Of a stretch of 64,000 nt of DNA, positions 29,507 to 39,208 are shown piece after piece. Each line of letters starts with the position of its first letter. Positions within the stretch are counted from its first letter, which is position 1. This stretch comes from Tessaracoccus lacteus (GTDB lineage Bacteria; Actinomycetota; Actinomycetes; Propionibacteriales; Propionibacteriaceae): NCBI RefSeq assembly GCF_029917005.1, contig NZ_CP123967.1, positions 558,001 through 622,000 of the forward strand, written 5' to 3'. The position numbers and the translations under genes were made by a program. The notes under the pieces are model-generated. The model did no database searches and was not told the origin of the DNA. It saw only the letters and a list, made by a program, of their open reading frames with translations.

Positions 29507-29570
29507 GGGGTCGGGCGGGTCAGGTCGACTCGGAGCGGCCACAGGTGGACGGGGTGGGCTCGGGGCGCCG

Positions 29571-29893
29571 GTGATTTCCCTTCGCTTCGCTCAGGGCCCT
29601 TCGACAAGCTCAGGGAACCGGGGTGGGCTCGGGGAACCGGGGTGGGCGCAGGTGATCTCCCTTCGCTTCGCTCAGGGCCCTTCGACAAGCTCAGGGAACC
29701 GGGGTGGGCTCGGGGAACCGGGGTGGGCTCGGGGAACCGGGGTGGGCTCGGGGAACCGGTGATCTCCCTTCGCTTCGCTCAGGGCCCTTCGACAAGCTCA
29801 GGGAACCGGGGTGGGGTCAGGGAACCGGGGTGGGCTCAGGGAACCGGGGTGGGTGCAGGGAACCGGGGTGGCTGCAGGGAACCGGGGTGGGGA
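29571..29893. repeat. REP-like tandem array
   Basis: Three nearly identical 50-bp units begin GTGAT(T/C)TCCCTTCGCTTCGC and end CTCAGGGAACCG (29571, 29652, 29759). Between and after them runs a short repeat of about 19 bp, GGGGTGGGCTCGGGGAACC, with slow drift (CTCAGG, GTGCAGG, CTGCAGG) toward the end. The core CCCTTCGACAAGCTCAGGG is an imperfect palindrome. No gene is supported in the 485-bp gap 29476-29960; all long frames over it come from the repeat composition. Confidence 0.9.
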
Positions 29894-29910
29894 GAAGGGG
29901 GGCCGGGACG

Positions 29911-29946
29911 ACGATGGCCGCGCACCACAGGGTGCGCGGCCATCGT
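29911..29946 (-). terminator. Terminator after the VOC protein gene
   Basis: A perfect 16-bp inverted repeat (ACGATGGCCGCGCACC and its complement) with a 4-nt loop lies 14 nt past the stop of the minus-strand VOC gene, at the edge of the repeat array. Confidence 0.8.
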
Positions 29947-29960
29947 CTGAGGTCTGTTCG

Positions 29961-30596
29961 TCAGATCGTGACGGTTCCCTTAGGGCATTCGAACGTGACG
30001 CTGCTGATTCCAGGGGTCCCGCGGGGGGAGACCAGGTCGAGCTTGACGCCGTCGAGTTCGGCACCGATCGGCTCACCGAGCCACTCGGACAGCCGGCTGG
30101 CGGAACCGGCAATCTGGATCTCGGTCAGGGTCGCGTCGCCCGAAAGGGCGGAGGGGCGCAGCGACGCGTCGCTCTTCCACTGCAGGAAGTACGGCAGCTG
30201 CGGGTCGGCGATCAGGCCGCGGATGCCGATCTGTGACCACTCGAGCCGGCGGCCGTCGGGAAACTGACGCGACCCGGGGACCGCGGAGCGGTTCAGGCGC
30301 TCTTCATAGGGGGTCAGGTCCGCGACGCTCACGACCCAGCCGAGCCAGCCGCCACCCATCTCCGAACGGGCCCTGACGGCCTGGCCGAACGCCGCCTTGT
30401 CGGACGCGGGGTGATCGAGGACCTCGACGACCTCGATGTAGCGACCGTCGGTCAGCGGGATGATGTGGTTGCGGGTGCCGAAGCGCGGGTGGAAGCCGCC
30501 GTCCTTGTACTCGGTTCCGAGCTCGTCAGCGAGCCGCTCGGCCTCCGCTTTGAGGCCGTCGGGACCAATGGCATAGATCAGATGGTCGACGTGCAT
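29961..30596 (-). CDS. VOC superfamily (glyoxalase-like) protein
   Basis: A 211-residue protein with the glyoxalase-like/dioxygenase fold: it starts MHVDHLIYAIGPDGL, has a first-half HPRFGTRNHIIPL and YIEVVEVLD pattern, and a second module from about residue 110. This resembles the glyoxalase-like domain group without a defined substrate. Potential metal ligands are His4 and Glu in YIEVVEV. The ATG lies 6 nt after a CAGAAT box. It is divergent from the sugar isomerase gene and ends before a strong terminator. Confidence 0.75.
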   Translation of the reverse strand: MHVDHLIYAIGPDGLKAEAERLADELGTEYKDGGFHPRFGTRNHIIPLTDGRYIEVVEVLDHPASDKAAFGQAVRARSEMGGGWLGWVVSVADLTPYEERLNRSAVPGSRQFPDGRRLEWSQIGIRGLIADPQLPYFLQWKSDASLRPSALSGDATLTEIQIAGSASRLSEWLGEPIGAELDGVKLDLVSPRGTPGISSVTFECPKGTVTI

Positions 30597-30602
30597 GAGT
30601 CC

Positions 30603-30608
30603 ATTCTG
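30603..30608 (-). promoter_or_regulatory. -10 box of the VOC gene (leaderless)
   Basis: CAGAAT on the minus strand ends 6 nt before the ATG at 30596. Confidence 0.35.
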
Positions 30609-30693
30609 ACCTCTGGCACTGAGAATCGACTAATCGGGAAGATGGCGCGGTCGGGGCGGCGCGCTCGCACGGCGGGCAGACAGGCTCGGCGGG

Positions 30694-30699
30694 TAGGGT
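30694..30699 (+). promoter_or_regulatory. -10 box of the sugar isomerase gene (leaderless)
   Basis: TAGGGT ends 7 nt before the GTG at 30707. Confidence 0.45.
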
Positions 30700-30706
30700 T
30701 CGAGGT

Positions 30707-31510
30707 GTGAACGTCCCGCAGGTCCTGCTGTCGACCACTTCGGTCTTCCCCGAGGCCTCAACCAGCGCATTCGAGTTGTCCGCCTCTCTCGGCTACGACG
30801 GGGTGGAGCTCATGGTCGGCGTCGATTCCCTGAGCGTGGACATCGATGCCATCGCGAAACTGGCCGACTACCACGGAGTCCCCGTGCGGTCCGTGCACGC
30901 ACCGACGTTGCTCGTCACGCAGGGAACCTGGGGCAACGACTCCTGGGAGAAGCTGCGCCGCTCCGGGGAGGCGGTCCGTCAGTTGGGCGGCGACGTGGTC
31001 GTCGTGCACCCGCCGTTTCGTTGGCAGCGCGACTACGGAAAGACCTTCGTCGACGGCATCGCGACCCTGAACGCGGACTTCGACGACGTGAAGTTCTGCG
31101 TAGAGAACATGTATCCGTGGCGCACGCCCGCCGGCAACATCCAGGCCTACCTGCCCGGCTGGGATCCCACCGACTTCGCGTACGAGCACCTGACCCTCGA
31201 CCTCTCGCACGCCTCCACCTCGCAGCGGCAGTCCATGGACTTCGTTCACGCCTGGGGGTCGCGCCTCGCCCACGTCCACCTCACCGACGGCAAGGGCTCG
31301 CTGAAGGACGAACACCTCCTTCCCGGCGAGGGTGACCAGTCGGCCTGGGACGTGCTCGCGGAGATCTGCAGCCGCGGTTTCGAGGGCCATATCGTGCTGG
31401 AGGTCTCCACTCGGCGCGCACGCTCCCGAGCTGAACGCGAGGCCCTCCTCGGCGAGTCCCTGGAGAACATCCGGCGCACGATGTCGGCCGCCGTGCCGGA
31501 GAAGGGCTGA
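30707..31510 (+). CDS. Sugar phosphate isomerase/epimerase family protein
   Basis: A xylose-isomerase-like TIM barrel of 267 residues. It has YDGVELMV at strand 2, RSVHAPTLL, VVVHPPF, FCVENMYPW with the catalytic-type Glu, LTLDLSHAS and HVHLTDGKGS with metal-binding His, and IVLEVSTR with the last Glu. The substrate is unknown. A related gene lies near proC in other actinobacteria, so it belongs to a conserved neighbourhood. The proline dehydrogenase gene begins 8 nt after its stop, suggesting one operon. Confidence 0.82.
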   Translation: MNVPQVLLSTTSVFPEASTSAFELSASLGYDGVELMVGVDSLSVDIDAIAKLADYHGVPVRSVHAPTLLVTQGTWGNDSWEKLRRSGEAVRQLGGDVVVVHPPFRWQRDYGKTFVDGIATLNADFDDVKFCVENMYPWRTPAGNIQAYLPGWDPTDFAYEHLTLDLSHASTSQRQSMDFVHAWGSRLAHVHLTDGKGSLKDEHLLPGEGDQSAWDVLAEICSRGFEGHIVLEVSTRRARSRAEREALLGESLENIRRTMSAAVPEKG

Positions 31511-31517
31511 ACCGCCC

Positions 31518-32426
31518 GTGACCAAGGTCAACCGTCCGCTGCGCCGCCTGATCCGCTCGCGCAGGGTGCGCCAGTCCGCGCTCGCCACCGGCGTGGCCCA
31601 GGACACCGCGGCCAGCTACATCGCCGGCCCCGATCTTGACGCTGCTTCGACGGTCGTCGAAAGACTCCGTCGGCAGGGTCTGGACGTGTCGCTGGCCTAT
31701 CTCCCCGAGACGGACGAGGAGACGGAGTCGATCGCCGAGTTGCACAGGGCCCTTGAGTGGTTCGGTGACGGTGACCGCGGCATCGAGTTCTCCGTGAAGC
31801 CGTCGTCGTTGGGGCTGCGCGAGGACCCGGCCGCCGCGACGGAGGCGCTTCGAGAGCTGGCAACCGCCGCGCATGATCGCGGAGCCTTCCTCACCCTCGA
31901 GATGCAGGGCGCCGAGGCCTACGACGCGACGCTTGCCATGTGGCGCGACGTGCGCGAAGACGTCCCGACGCTCGGGATTACGCTGCCGGCCGAGATCCGA
32001 CGCAGCGAACGGGAGGCTCTCACGCTGGCCCGCGAGGGAGCCCGCATCCGCATCTGCGTCGGCTCCTACCCCGTTCCGCGCGACCAGATCCATCGCCGGG
32101 AACAGGACAAGCTGCTGGCCTTCGTGCGGTGCCTGCGGATCGTGATGGAGAACGGCGGCTACGCGATGGTCGCCTCGCACGACGCCACCATCATCGCCAT
32201 CACCCAGGAACTGGCCGGCCGCAGCAATGTCCCTGCCAACGGGTTCGAGTTCCAGATGCTGCAGGGCGTCAGGCCGCTGGAGCAGCGCAGACTGGTGGAC
32301 GTCGGCTACCGCTGCCGCACCTACCTTCCCTACGGGCCCGCATGGTTCGAGTACCTGACCACCCGCATCGCGGCCCGCCCCCGCACGGCCTTCAACTACC
32401 TGCGGGCGCTGGCGGACAAGAGATGA
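31518..32426 (+). CDS. Proline dehydrogenase
   Basis: FAD enzyme that oxidizes proline to pyrroline-5-carboxylate. The 302-residue monofunctional form shows the core YIAGPDLDAA start, FSVKPSSLGL (strand with catalytic Lys), FLTLEMQGAEAYDATL, IRICVGSYP, ASHDATII, FEFQMLQGVRP and the C-terminal YRCRTYLPYGPAWFEYLTTR substrate helix with paired Arg region. The GTG at 31518 follows the previous stop by 8 nt; a longer frame upstream is overlap with the isomerase. ATGA coupling to the CPBP gene follows. proC downstream catalyses the opposing step. Confidence 0.88.
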   Translation: MTKVNRPLRRLIRSRRVRQSALATGVAQDTAASYIAGPDLDAASTVVERLRRQGLDVSLAYLPETDEETESIAELHRALEWFGDGDRGIEFSVKPSSLGLREDPAAATEALRELATAAHDRGAFLTLEMQGAEAYDATLAMWRDVREDVPTLGITLPAEIRRSEREALTLAREGARIRICVGSYPVPRDQIHRREQDKLLAFVRCLRIVMENGGYAMVASHDATIIAITQELAGRSNVPANGFEFQMLQGVRPLEQRRLVDVGYRCRTYLPYGPAWFEYLTTRIAARPRTAFNYLRALADKR

Positions 32427-33211
32427 CCGCGGAGGTCGCCCCCGGGTACCGCAGGGTGCTGTGGGCCGAGATGGCCGTGGTCCTCATGGTCTCGCTCGGC
32501 CAGTCGGCCGTGTATGCGATCCTGTCGATCATCGAGAGGATGACCCGCGGCGTCTCGCTCGGCAGCCAGACCTCGACGATCAACTCGTCGGCCACCCCTG
32601 ACAGGCCGTGGCTCGACCTGGCCTACCAGGTCGCTTACATGACCATGCCTCTGATGCCGGTGCTGCTGGCCTTCTACCTCCTCGCGGTACACCGTCGGCC
32701 TGAGGAGGGGCCGTTTCGCGTCATGGGCTTCGACCTGCGACGCCCCGGCTTCGACCTGGCCTGGGGGTTCGGGATCTTCGCGGGCATCGGCGCCGCCGGC
32801 CTGGCCTTCTACCTCACTGCCGTGGCCATCGGCATCAACACGCAGGTCAGCCCCGCGAACCTCGCCGAGAACTGGTGGACGGTGCCGGTTCTGATCCTCC
32901 TCGCGATCAAGAACGGCATCCTCGAGGAGGTGCTGATGATCGGCTTCCTCTTCACCCGCTGGTCCCAGACGGGCGGGCGGATGTGGGTCATCGTGGTCAT
33001 CTCCTCGCTGATCCGTGGGGCCTACCACCTCTACCAGGGCTTCGGCGGATTCATCGGCAACGTCGTGATGGGGCTGGCCTTCGGCTGGCTGTTCCTGACG
33101 GTGCTGAAGCGACGCGTCATGCCGCTCGTGGTCACGCACTCGCTGCTCGACATCGTCTCGTTCCTCGGCGCCGGCCTGCTGCCGACGCTCATGTCGTGGA
33201 TCGGCCGCTGA
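32423..33211 (+). CDS. CPBP family intramembrane metalloprotease-like protein
   Basis: A polytopic membrane protein of 262 residues with about seven to eight hydrophobic segments. The Abi/CPBP motif 1 reads EEVLMIG (about residues 172-178), where the usual EExxxR has Ile in place of Arg. Motif 2 His is in GAYHLYQG and motif 3 is VTHSLLDIV. The glutamates and histidines needed for metal binding remain. It overlaps the proline dehydrogenase stop by 4 nt. The substrate is unknown; bacterial members are linked to bacteriocin immunity or protein processing. Confidence 0.82.
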   Translation: MTAEVAPGYRRVLWAEMAVVLMVSLGQSAVYAILSIIERMTRGVSLGSQTSTINSSATPDRPWLDLAYQVAYMTMPLMPVLLAFYLLAVHRRPEEGPFRVMGFDLRRPGFDLAWGFGIFAGIGAAGLAFYLTAVAIGINTQVSPANLAENWWTVPVLILLAIKNGILEEVLMIGFLFTRWSQTGGRMWVIVVISSLIRGAYHLYQGFGGFIGNVVMGLAFGWLFLTVLKRRVMPLVVTHSLLDIVSFLGAGLLPTLMSWIGR

Positions 33212-33255
33212 CCGGACCCATGGACAGGGGCCGTGCCCCCTCGGGCCCCGCGCCG

Positions 33256-35081
<1,826 letters not shown>

Positions 35082-35121
35082 CGCCCCCGCGCGGGTCGCC
35101 CCTGGGCGCCCAGCCGCGGGA

Positions 35122-35151
35122 TTGGGCGATCGGTCGGCCGCGCGTTAGGAT
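35122..35151 (+). promoter_or_regulatory. Promoter of the bS22 gene
   Basis: A TTGGGC -35 (35122-35127) and TAGGAT -10 (35146-35151) are 18 bp apart. The start codon is 80 nt downstream, so this transcript has a leader. Confidence 0.45.
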
Positions 35152-35193
35152 TTGACGTCTGACCAGTCTCATCTGGCCGACAAACGTGAACAC

Positions 35194-35215
35194 CCGGGCG
35201 GCAGCAGCCGCCCGG
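35194..35215 (+). promoter_or_regulatory. Leader stem-loop before bS22
   Basis: A perfect 9-bp stem (CCGGGCGGC / GCCGCCCGG) with an AGCA loop sits in the leader and ends 16 nt before the GTG. It lacks a T tract and could be a translational control site. Confidence 0.4.
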
Positions 35216-35231
35216 CTATGAAAGGCGAACA

Positions 35232-35333
35232 GTGGGTTCTGTTATCAAGAAGCGTCGCAAGCGCATGGCGAAGAAGAAGCACCGCAAGCTGCTGAAGAAG
35301 ACCCGTATTCAGCGCCGCCGCGCCGGCAAGTAG
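35232..35333 (+). CDS. Small ribosomal protein bS22-like (AURKAIP1/COX24 domain), 33 residues
   Basis: A 33-residue, extremely basic protein that starts [19 protein letters not shown] and ends IQRRRAGK. It closely resembles mycobacterial bS22, a small extra protein of the 30S subunit, and lies directly after proC just as the mycobacterial gene does. The GTG start has AAAGGCGA upstream as ribosome binding site. The TAG stop shares its last base with the next GTG. Genes this short are often missed in annotation. Confidence 0.9.
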   Translation: MGSVIKKRRKRMAKKKHRKLLKKTRIQRRRAGK

Positions 35334-35668
35334 TGCCAACTCCCACCCGGGTCCAGCTGCTCACGCGGCACGGTTGCCACCTCTGTGTGGAGGCGGAGAT
35401 CACCGTGCGTCGCGTCTGCGCGGACCTGGGTGTGGGTGTCAGCGTCGTGAACATCGACGACGACGAGCGGCTGCGCGACCGGTACACCGATCACGTGCCC
35501 GTGACGTTCGTCGATGACGAGCTACACGGATACTGGTTTGTTGACGAGAGCGCCTTACGAGAAGCTCTCACGTCGAGGCCGCGAATGCGCGACGATGTGT
35601 CCTCAGGCGTTGTCCCCTCAAGAAAGCTAGGACGTGACCGAGTCACTCGAACTGACCACCCCCGCTGA
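35333..35668 (+). CDS. Glutaredoxin-like (DUF836) protein
   Basis: A thioredoxin-fold protein with an N-terminal CHLC redox motif (about residues 15-18), the strand VSVVNIDDDERLRDRY and the cis-Pro loop HVPVTFVDD. Residues beyond 80 look like a disordered tail that overlaps hemD. The GTG shares a base with the bS22 stop. An equivalent gene precedes the hem genes in mycobacteria (glutaredoxin before hemA). The electron partner is unknown. Confidence 0.82.
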   Translation: MPTPTRVQLLTRHGCHLCVEAEITVRRVCADLGVGVSVVNIDDDERLRDRYTDHVPVTFVDDELHGYWFVDESALREALTSRPRMRDDVSSGVVPSRKLGRDRVTRTDHPR

Positions 35669-37229
35669 CGAGGCGGGTCCCGATCAGACGATCGGCTCCG
35701 TGACCTTCGTCGGATCCGGCCCCGGGGGTCTCTCCCTGCTCACCATTTCGGGCGCCCGTGCGCTCAGCGTGGCAGACCTCGTGCTGGTCGACACCGACTC
35801 CGACCTCGAGGAGGTCAGGGCGATGATCCCGGCACACTCGACGGTCGAGGTGGCTGGCGTCGGAGAGGTCGCGAGGATCCTGGGGGCGGTCGCCGCCGGC
35901 CAGCGGGTCGTTCGGCTCGGACGCGGCGACTATTTCTCCGACGTCGATTCCAGCGGCGTGCTCGCCGAGGTGCTCGCCACGCACGGACTGCGCATCAACG
36001 TCATCCCCGGCATCAACAGGTGGGGTGCTGCGCTCAGCTTCGGAGGAGTGCACTTCGGTGACCAGTGCGCGGTGCTGGACGCGATGGTCGAGGTCCCGGA
36101 CATTGAGCGGTGGCCCGCCGCCGACACGCTCATCCTTCGCACCTCCGGTGCCCTGGCCGCCCAGCTTGCCAGTGTCGCGGCCGAGAGGTTCGGGGCCGAT
36201 GGCGAGACCCTGCGGATGGTCAACATGGGCAGCACGGCCCAGGTGAGCGAGCTCCTCACCTGGCGCGAGGTCTCGGCCAGCGAGCACTCCGAGGTCTACT
36301 TCATCGTCGGCCTCGGCATCGAGGACTCGCTGCGCGACCGGTACGGCTGGTTCGAGGGCAAGCCGCTGTTCGACTGGCGGGTCGTCACCCCGAGCACCAA
36401 GGACCCGCTGGACGCCCTCGTGGAGGAGCTCTCGCACTACGGGGCCTCCACCGAGATCGTCGCCACGATGTCCATTGAGCCGCCTCGTACGGAGCAGGCC
36501 ATGGAGAAGGCGGTCCGCGGGCTGGTCGACGGGCGCTACCTGTGGCTCGTCTTCACCTCCCCCTACGCGGTCACCGCCATCGCGGAGCGCCTGAGCGAGT
36601 ACGGGCTCGACTCCCGTGCGCTGTCGGGCATCATGCTCGCCGCCGTCGGCCGCGGCACCGTGGAGGCTCTCGCCCGGCTCGGCCTCGTCCCCGACCTGGT
36701 GCCGGTCGTCGAGAACACCACCGGCGCGCTCGCCAACGAGTTCCCGGCCTATGACGACCTGATCGATCCCCTGAACCGTGTGCTCGTGCCCAGCGCCGAC
36801 GTGTCGGTCGAGCCGCTGCTCGTCGGCCTCGGCAAGCTCGGCTGGGAGGTCGAGGAGGTCACGGCGTACCGCACCGTGCGTGCTGCCCCGCCGGCCCCGG
36901 AGGTCCGCGACGACATCAAGACAGGCATGTTCGACGCCGTCGCCTTCACCTCCGCCACGGCCGTGCGCAACATGATCGGCATCGCGGGCAAGCCGCACGC
37001 CGCGACGGTCGTCGCGGCCATCGGTCCCGCGACCGCCGCCGCGTGCAAGATGCACGGCCTGCGCGTCGACGTGGTCGCCGACCAGCCCACGTTCGAGTCC
37101 CTGGCCGAGGGGCTGGCGGAGTTCGCCGACCGTCGCCGTGCCGAGCAGGTCGCGGCCGGCCTGCCGCCGACCAAGCCGTCGCAGCGCAAGCGCCGCAAGC
37201 GTCGCAAGGTCGTTGAAGCCGACGCGTAG
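35634..37229 (+). CDS. hemD: Uroporphyrinogen-III synthase with N-terminal methyltransferase-like domain
   Basis: A 531-residue fusion. Residues ~20-250 resemble the SUMT/CobA fold but are degenerate: the usual GxGPGDPxLLT reads GSGPGGLSLLT, and later parts (GDYFSDVD, NVIPGINRW) are weak. Residues ~260-505 are the uroporphyrinogen-III synthase domain with WLVFTSPYAVTA, VGRGTVEAL, AYRTVRA and DAVAFTSATAVRN. The end is a very basic tail. It closes hydroxymethylbilane to uroporphyrinogen III. The frame overlaps the glutaredoxin gene by 35 nt. hemA, hemC and hemB, which flank hemD in many actinobacteria, are absent here. Confidence 0.88.
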   Translation: MTESLELTTPADEAGPDQTIGSVTFVGSGPGGLSLLTISGARALSVADLVLVDTDSDLEEVRAMIPAHSTVEVAGVGEVARILGAVAAGQRVVRLGRGDYFSDVDSSGVLAEVLATHGLRINVIPGINRWGAALSFGGVHFGDQCAVLDAMVEVPDIERWPAADTLILRTSGALAAQLASVAAERFGADGETLRMVNMGSTAQVSELLTWREVSASEHSEVYFIVGLGIEDSLRDRYGWFEGKPLFDWRVVTPSTKDPLDALVEELSHYGASTEIVATMSIEPPRTEQAMEKAVRGLVDGRYLWLVFTSPYAVTAIAERLSEYGLDSRALSGIMLAAVGRGTVEALARLGLVPDLVPVVENTTGALANEFPAYDDLIDPLNRVLVPSADVSVEPLLVGLGKLGWEVEEVTAYRTVRAAPPAPEVRDDIKTGMFDAVAFTSATAVRNMIGIAGKPHAATVVAAIGPATAAACKMHGLRVDVVADQPTFESLAEGLAEFADRRRAEQVAAGLPPTKPSQRKRRKRRKVVEADA

Positions 37230-37232
37230 GGT
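37227..37232 (+). promoter_or_regulatory. -10 box of the histidine phosphatase gene (leaderless)
   Basis: TAGGGT overlaps the hemD TAG stop and ends 7 nt before the GTG at 37240, the same arrangement as tilS-hpt. Confidence 0.4.
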
Positions 37233-37239
37233 GAGTCGC

Positions 37240-37899
37240 GTGGTAGATGCGAGCATCGTGCACCTGCAGAGGCACGGACAGGTGGAGAACCCCGACGGCG
37301 TCCTGTACGGGCGGCTTCCCGGATTCGGGCTCTCCGAGCTCGGGCACGAGATGGCCGAGCGGATGGGCCAGTACTGGGCCGACGTCCCCCTGACCCACCT
37401 GCGCTGCTCTCCGTTGCAGCGCGCTCAGGAGACCATCGCTCCCACCGCAGCGCGGCACCCGGACCTGTCGATCACCACCGACGAGCGGGTCATCGAGGCC
37501 GCCAACGAGTTCGAGGGCATGATCTTCGGTCGCGACAACGCCGCACTCCGCGACCCCAGGATGTTCTGGGCCATGCGCAATCCGCTCCGACCCAGCTGGG
37601 GCGAGGCCTACGCGGACATCGCGAAGCGGATGCGCGCCGCGATCATCGACGCCGCCGCCGAGGCCGGTCCCGGCGGGCAGGCACTCGTCGTGAGCCACCA
37701 GCTCCCCATCTGGATCGCCCGCCGCTCCGCGGAGGGACGCAGCCACGTCCACGACCCCCGCCGCCGCCAGTGCACCCTGTGTTCGGTGACCTCGTTCACC
37801 GTTCGCGAGGGCGTCATCACCAGCGTCACCTATGCCGAGCCCGTCGTTGACCTGCTCCCGGTCTCGACGACGGGCCGCAAGTTCAGGGTCGGCACGTGA
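37240..37899 (+). CDS. Histidine phosphatase (phosphoglycerate mutase) family protein
   Basis: A 219-residue branch-1 phosphatase. The phosphorylated His lies in LQRHGQ, the second conserved Arg region is LRCSPLQRAQETI, and the late His is in VVSHQLPIWIA. The GTG at 37240 is preferred to the GTG at 37231 for its 7-nt spacing from TAGGGT. The same type of gene precedes the cytochrome c maturation genes in mycobacteria. The substrate is unknown. Confidence 0.85.
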   Translation: MVDASIVHLQRHGQVENPDGVLYGRLPGFGLSELGHEMAERMGQYWADVPLTHLRCSPLQRAQETIAPTAARHPDLSITTDERVIEAANEFEGMIFGRDNAALRDPRMFWAMRNPLRPSWGEAYADIAKRMRAAIIDAAAEAGPGGQALVVSHQLPIWIARRSAEGRSHVHDPRRRQCTLCSVTSFTVREGVITSVTYAEPVVDLLPVSTTGRKFRVGT

Positions 37900-38456
37900 G
37901 GCGACGAATCGTCCTCACGGCCCTGGTGGCATTCGGCTCCCTGAGCGCATGCTCAGCGGCCACCGACGCGTCCGATGTCTCCGGGTTCACCGCGGGCGAC
38001 GGTACCGTCACCATCGTCCCCGCGGACCAGCGCCTCGAGGCACCCGTGCTGGCGGGGGAGACGCTCGAGGGTGAGCCCATCTCCACCGCGGACTTCGCAG
38101 GCCGGGCCATCGTGCTGAACGTGTGGGGCTCCTGGTGCGCACCCTGCCGGGCTGAGGCCCCCGACCTGGTGGCCGCCTCCGAGCAGCTGGGCGACGACGT
38201 CGCCTTCCTCGGGGTCAACACCCGCGACCTCGACACCGCGCCCGCGCTCGCCTTCGAGCGATCCTTCGGGCTGACCTACCCCAGCATCTACGACCCCGAC
38301 GGTGAGCTGCTGCTCGGCTTCGGGCAGCTGCCGCCCAAGGCGATCCCGAGCACCCTGGTGGTCGATCCTGAGGGGCGGATCGCCGCGCGCGTGCTCGGCA
38401 CCGTCGACACGTCGACGCTGGTGGGGATCGTCGGCGACGTGGTGGCCGACTCGTGA
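37896..38456 (+). CDS. TlpA/ResA-like thioredoxin lipoprotein
   Basis: Extracytoplasmic thiol-disulfide protein, probably reducing apocytochrome c heme-binding cysteines. A signal peptide ends in a lipobox-like LSAC with Cys at residue 19. The thioredoxin fold has the WCAPC active site near residue 87 and the cis-Pro in AIPSTLVVD. The GTG overlaps the phosphatase stop by 4 nt (GTGA), and the gene overlaps ccdA in the same way. Confidence 0.9.
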   Translation: MRRRIVLTALVAFGSLSACSAATDASDVSGFTAGDGTVTIVPADQRLEAPVLAGETLEGEPISTADFAGRAIVLNVWGSWCAPCRAEAPDLVAASEQLGDDVAFLGVNTRDLDTAPALAFERSFGLTYPSIYDPDGELLLGFGQLPPKAIPSTLVVDPEGRIAARVLGTVDTSTLVGIVGDVVADS

Positions 38457-39208
38457 TCGGGCTCGAGAGCTGGGTCGGCGACGCGCTGACGAGCTCGATG
38501 CTGGTCGCGATACCCGTCGCCATGCTGGCGGGGGTCGTGTCCTTCGTGTCGCCGTGCGTGCTTCCCCTGCTGCCCGGCTACCTCAGCTACGCGTCCGGCT
38601 TGGGCGCCGCCGAGATCGCCAGCGGGGAGGGGCCACGCAGGCTGCTGATCGGCGGGTCTCTCGGTTTCGTGCTGGGGTTCAGCGTCGTGTTCGTGCTCAC
38701 GGGCGCCGCGATCGGCGGCCTCGGGACGCTGCTGCTCGGCAACGCCCGCATCATCACGGTGGTCCTCGGGTTGCTGATCATCGTGCTGGGCGCCGCCTTC
38801 GCCGGCTGGCTCCCCGTCCCCTCCTTCTGGCGGCCCGCCGTCGCCCCCCGGCTGGGAGTGTGGGCATCGCCGCTGCTCGGCATGGTGTTCGGCCTCGGCT
38901 GGACCCCCTGCATCGGGCCGGCGCTGTCCGTCGTGCTGACACTCGCGCTCAACGAGGGCTCCGCCGTGCGCGGGGGAGTCCTCGCCTTCGCCTACGCCCT
39001 CGGCCTGGGGATCCCGTTCCTGGCGTTCGCAGCGGCATTCACGGCCCTGGCACCCAGGCTCGACTGGCTGCGCCGCCACCAGGTGCTGATCCAGCGCATC
39101 GGTGGAGTCGCGATGATCGTCGTCGGGGTGGCCATGGTCACCGGTCTGTGGGACACCCTGACCGCAGCGCTGCGCCAGTGGGCCGCGAGCTTCGGGACGA
39201 TCCTGTGA
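38453..39208 (+). CDS. ccdA: Cytochrome c biogenesis protein CcdA
   Basis: Transmembrane thiol carrier of 251 residues with six helices that passes electrons from cytoplasmic thioredoxin to the ResA-like protein. The two redox Cys lie in VSPCVLPLLPGY (about residue 33) and WTPCIGPAL (about 153). The GTG start is coupled to the upstream stop. It is third in the ResA-CcdA-ResB-CcsA set of a system II maturation pathway. Confidence 0.93.
   Translation: MIGLESWVGDALTSSMLVAIPVAMLAGVVSFVSPCVLPLLPGYLSYASGLGAAEIASGEGPRRLLIGGSLGFVLGFSVVFVLTGAAIGGLGTLLLGNARIITVVLGLLIIVLGAAFAGWLPVPSFWRPAVAPRLGVWASPLLGMVFGLGWTPCIGPALSVVLTLALNEGSAVRGGVLAFAYALGLGIPFLAFAAAFTALAPRLDWLRRHQVLIQRIGGVAMIVVGVAMVTGLWDTLTAALRQWAASFGTIL

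Noticed and set aside
29426-30267. Several open frames over the repeat array at 29.4-30.2 kb
   Set aside because: Their products are only translated repeats (GNRGGLGEPGW-like). No start signal or protein family supports them.
35634-37229. Active uroporphyrinogen-III methyltransferase (CobA) function in the HemD fusion
   Set aside because: The N-terminal domain lacks the usual GPGDP loop, so only the synthase activity is claimed.
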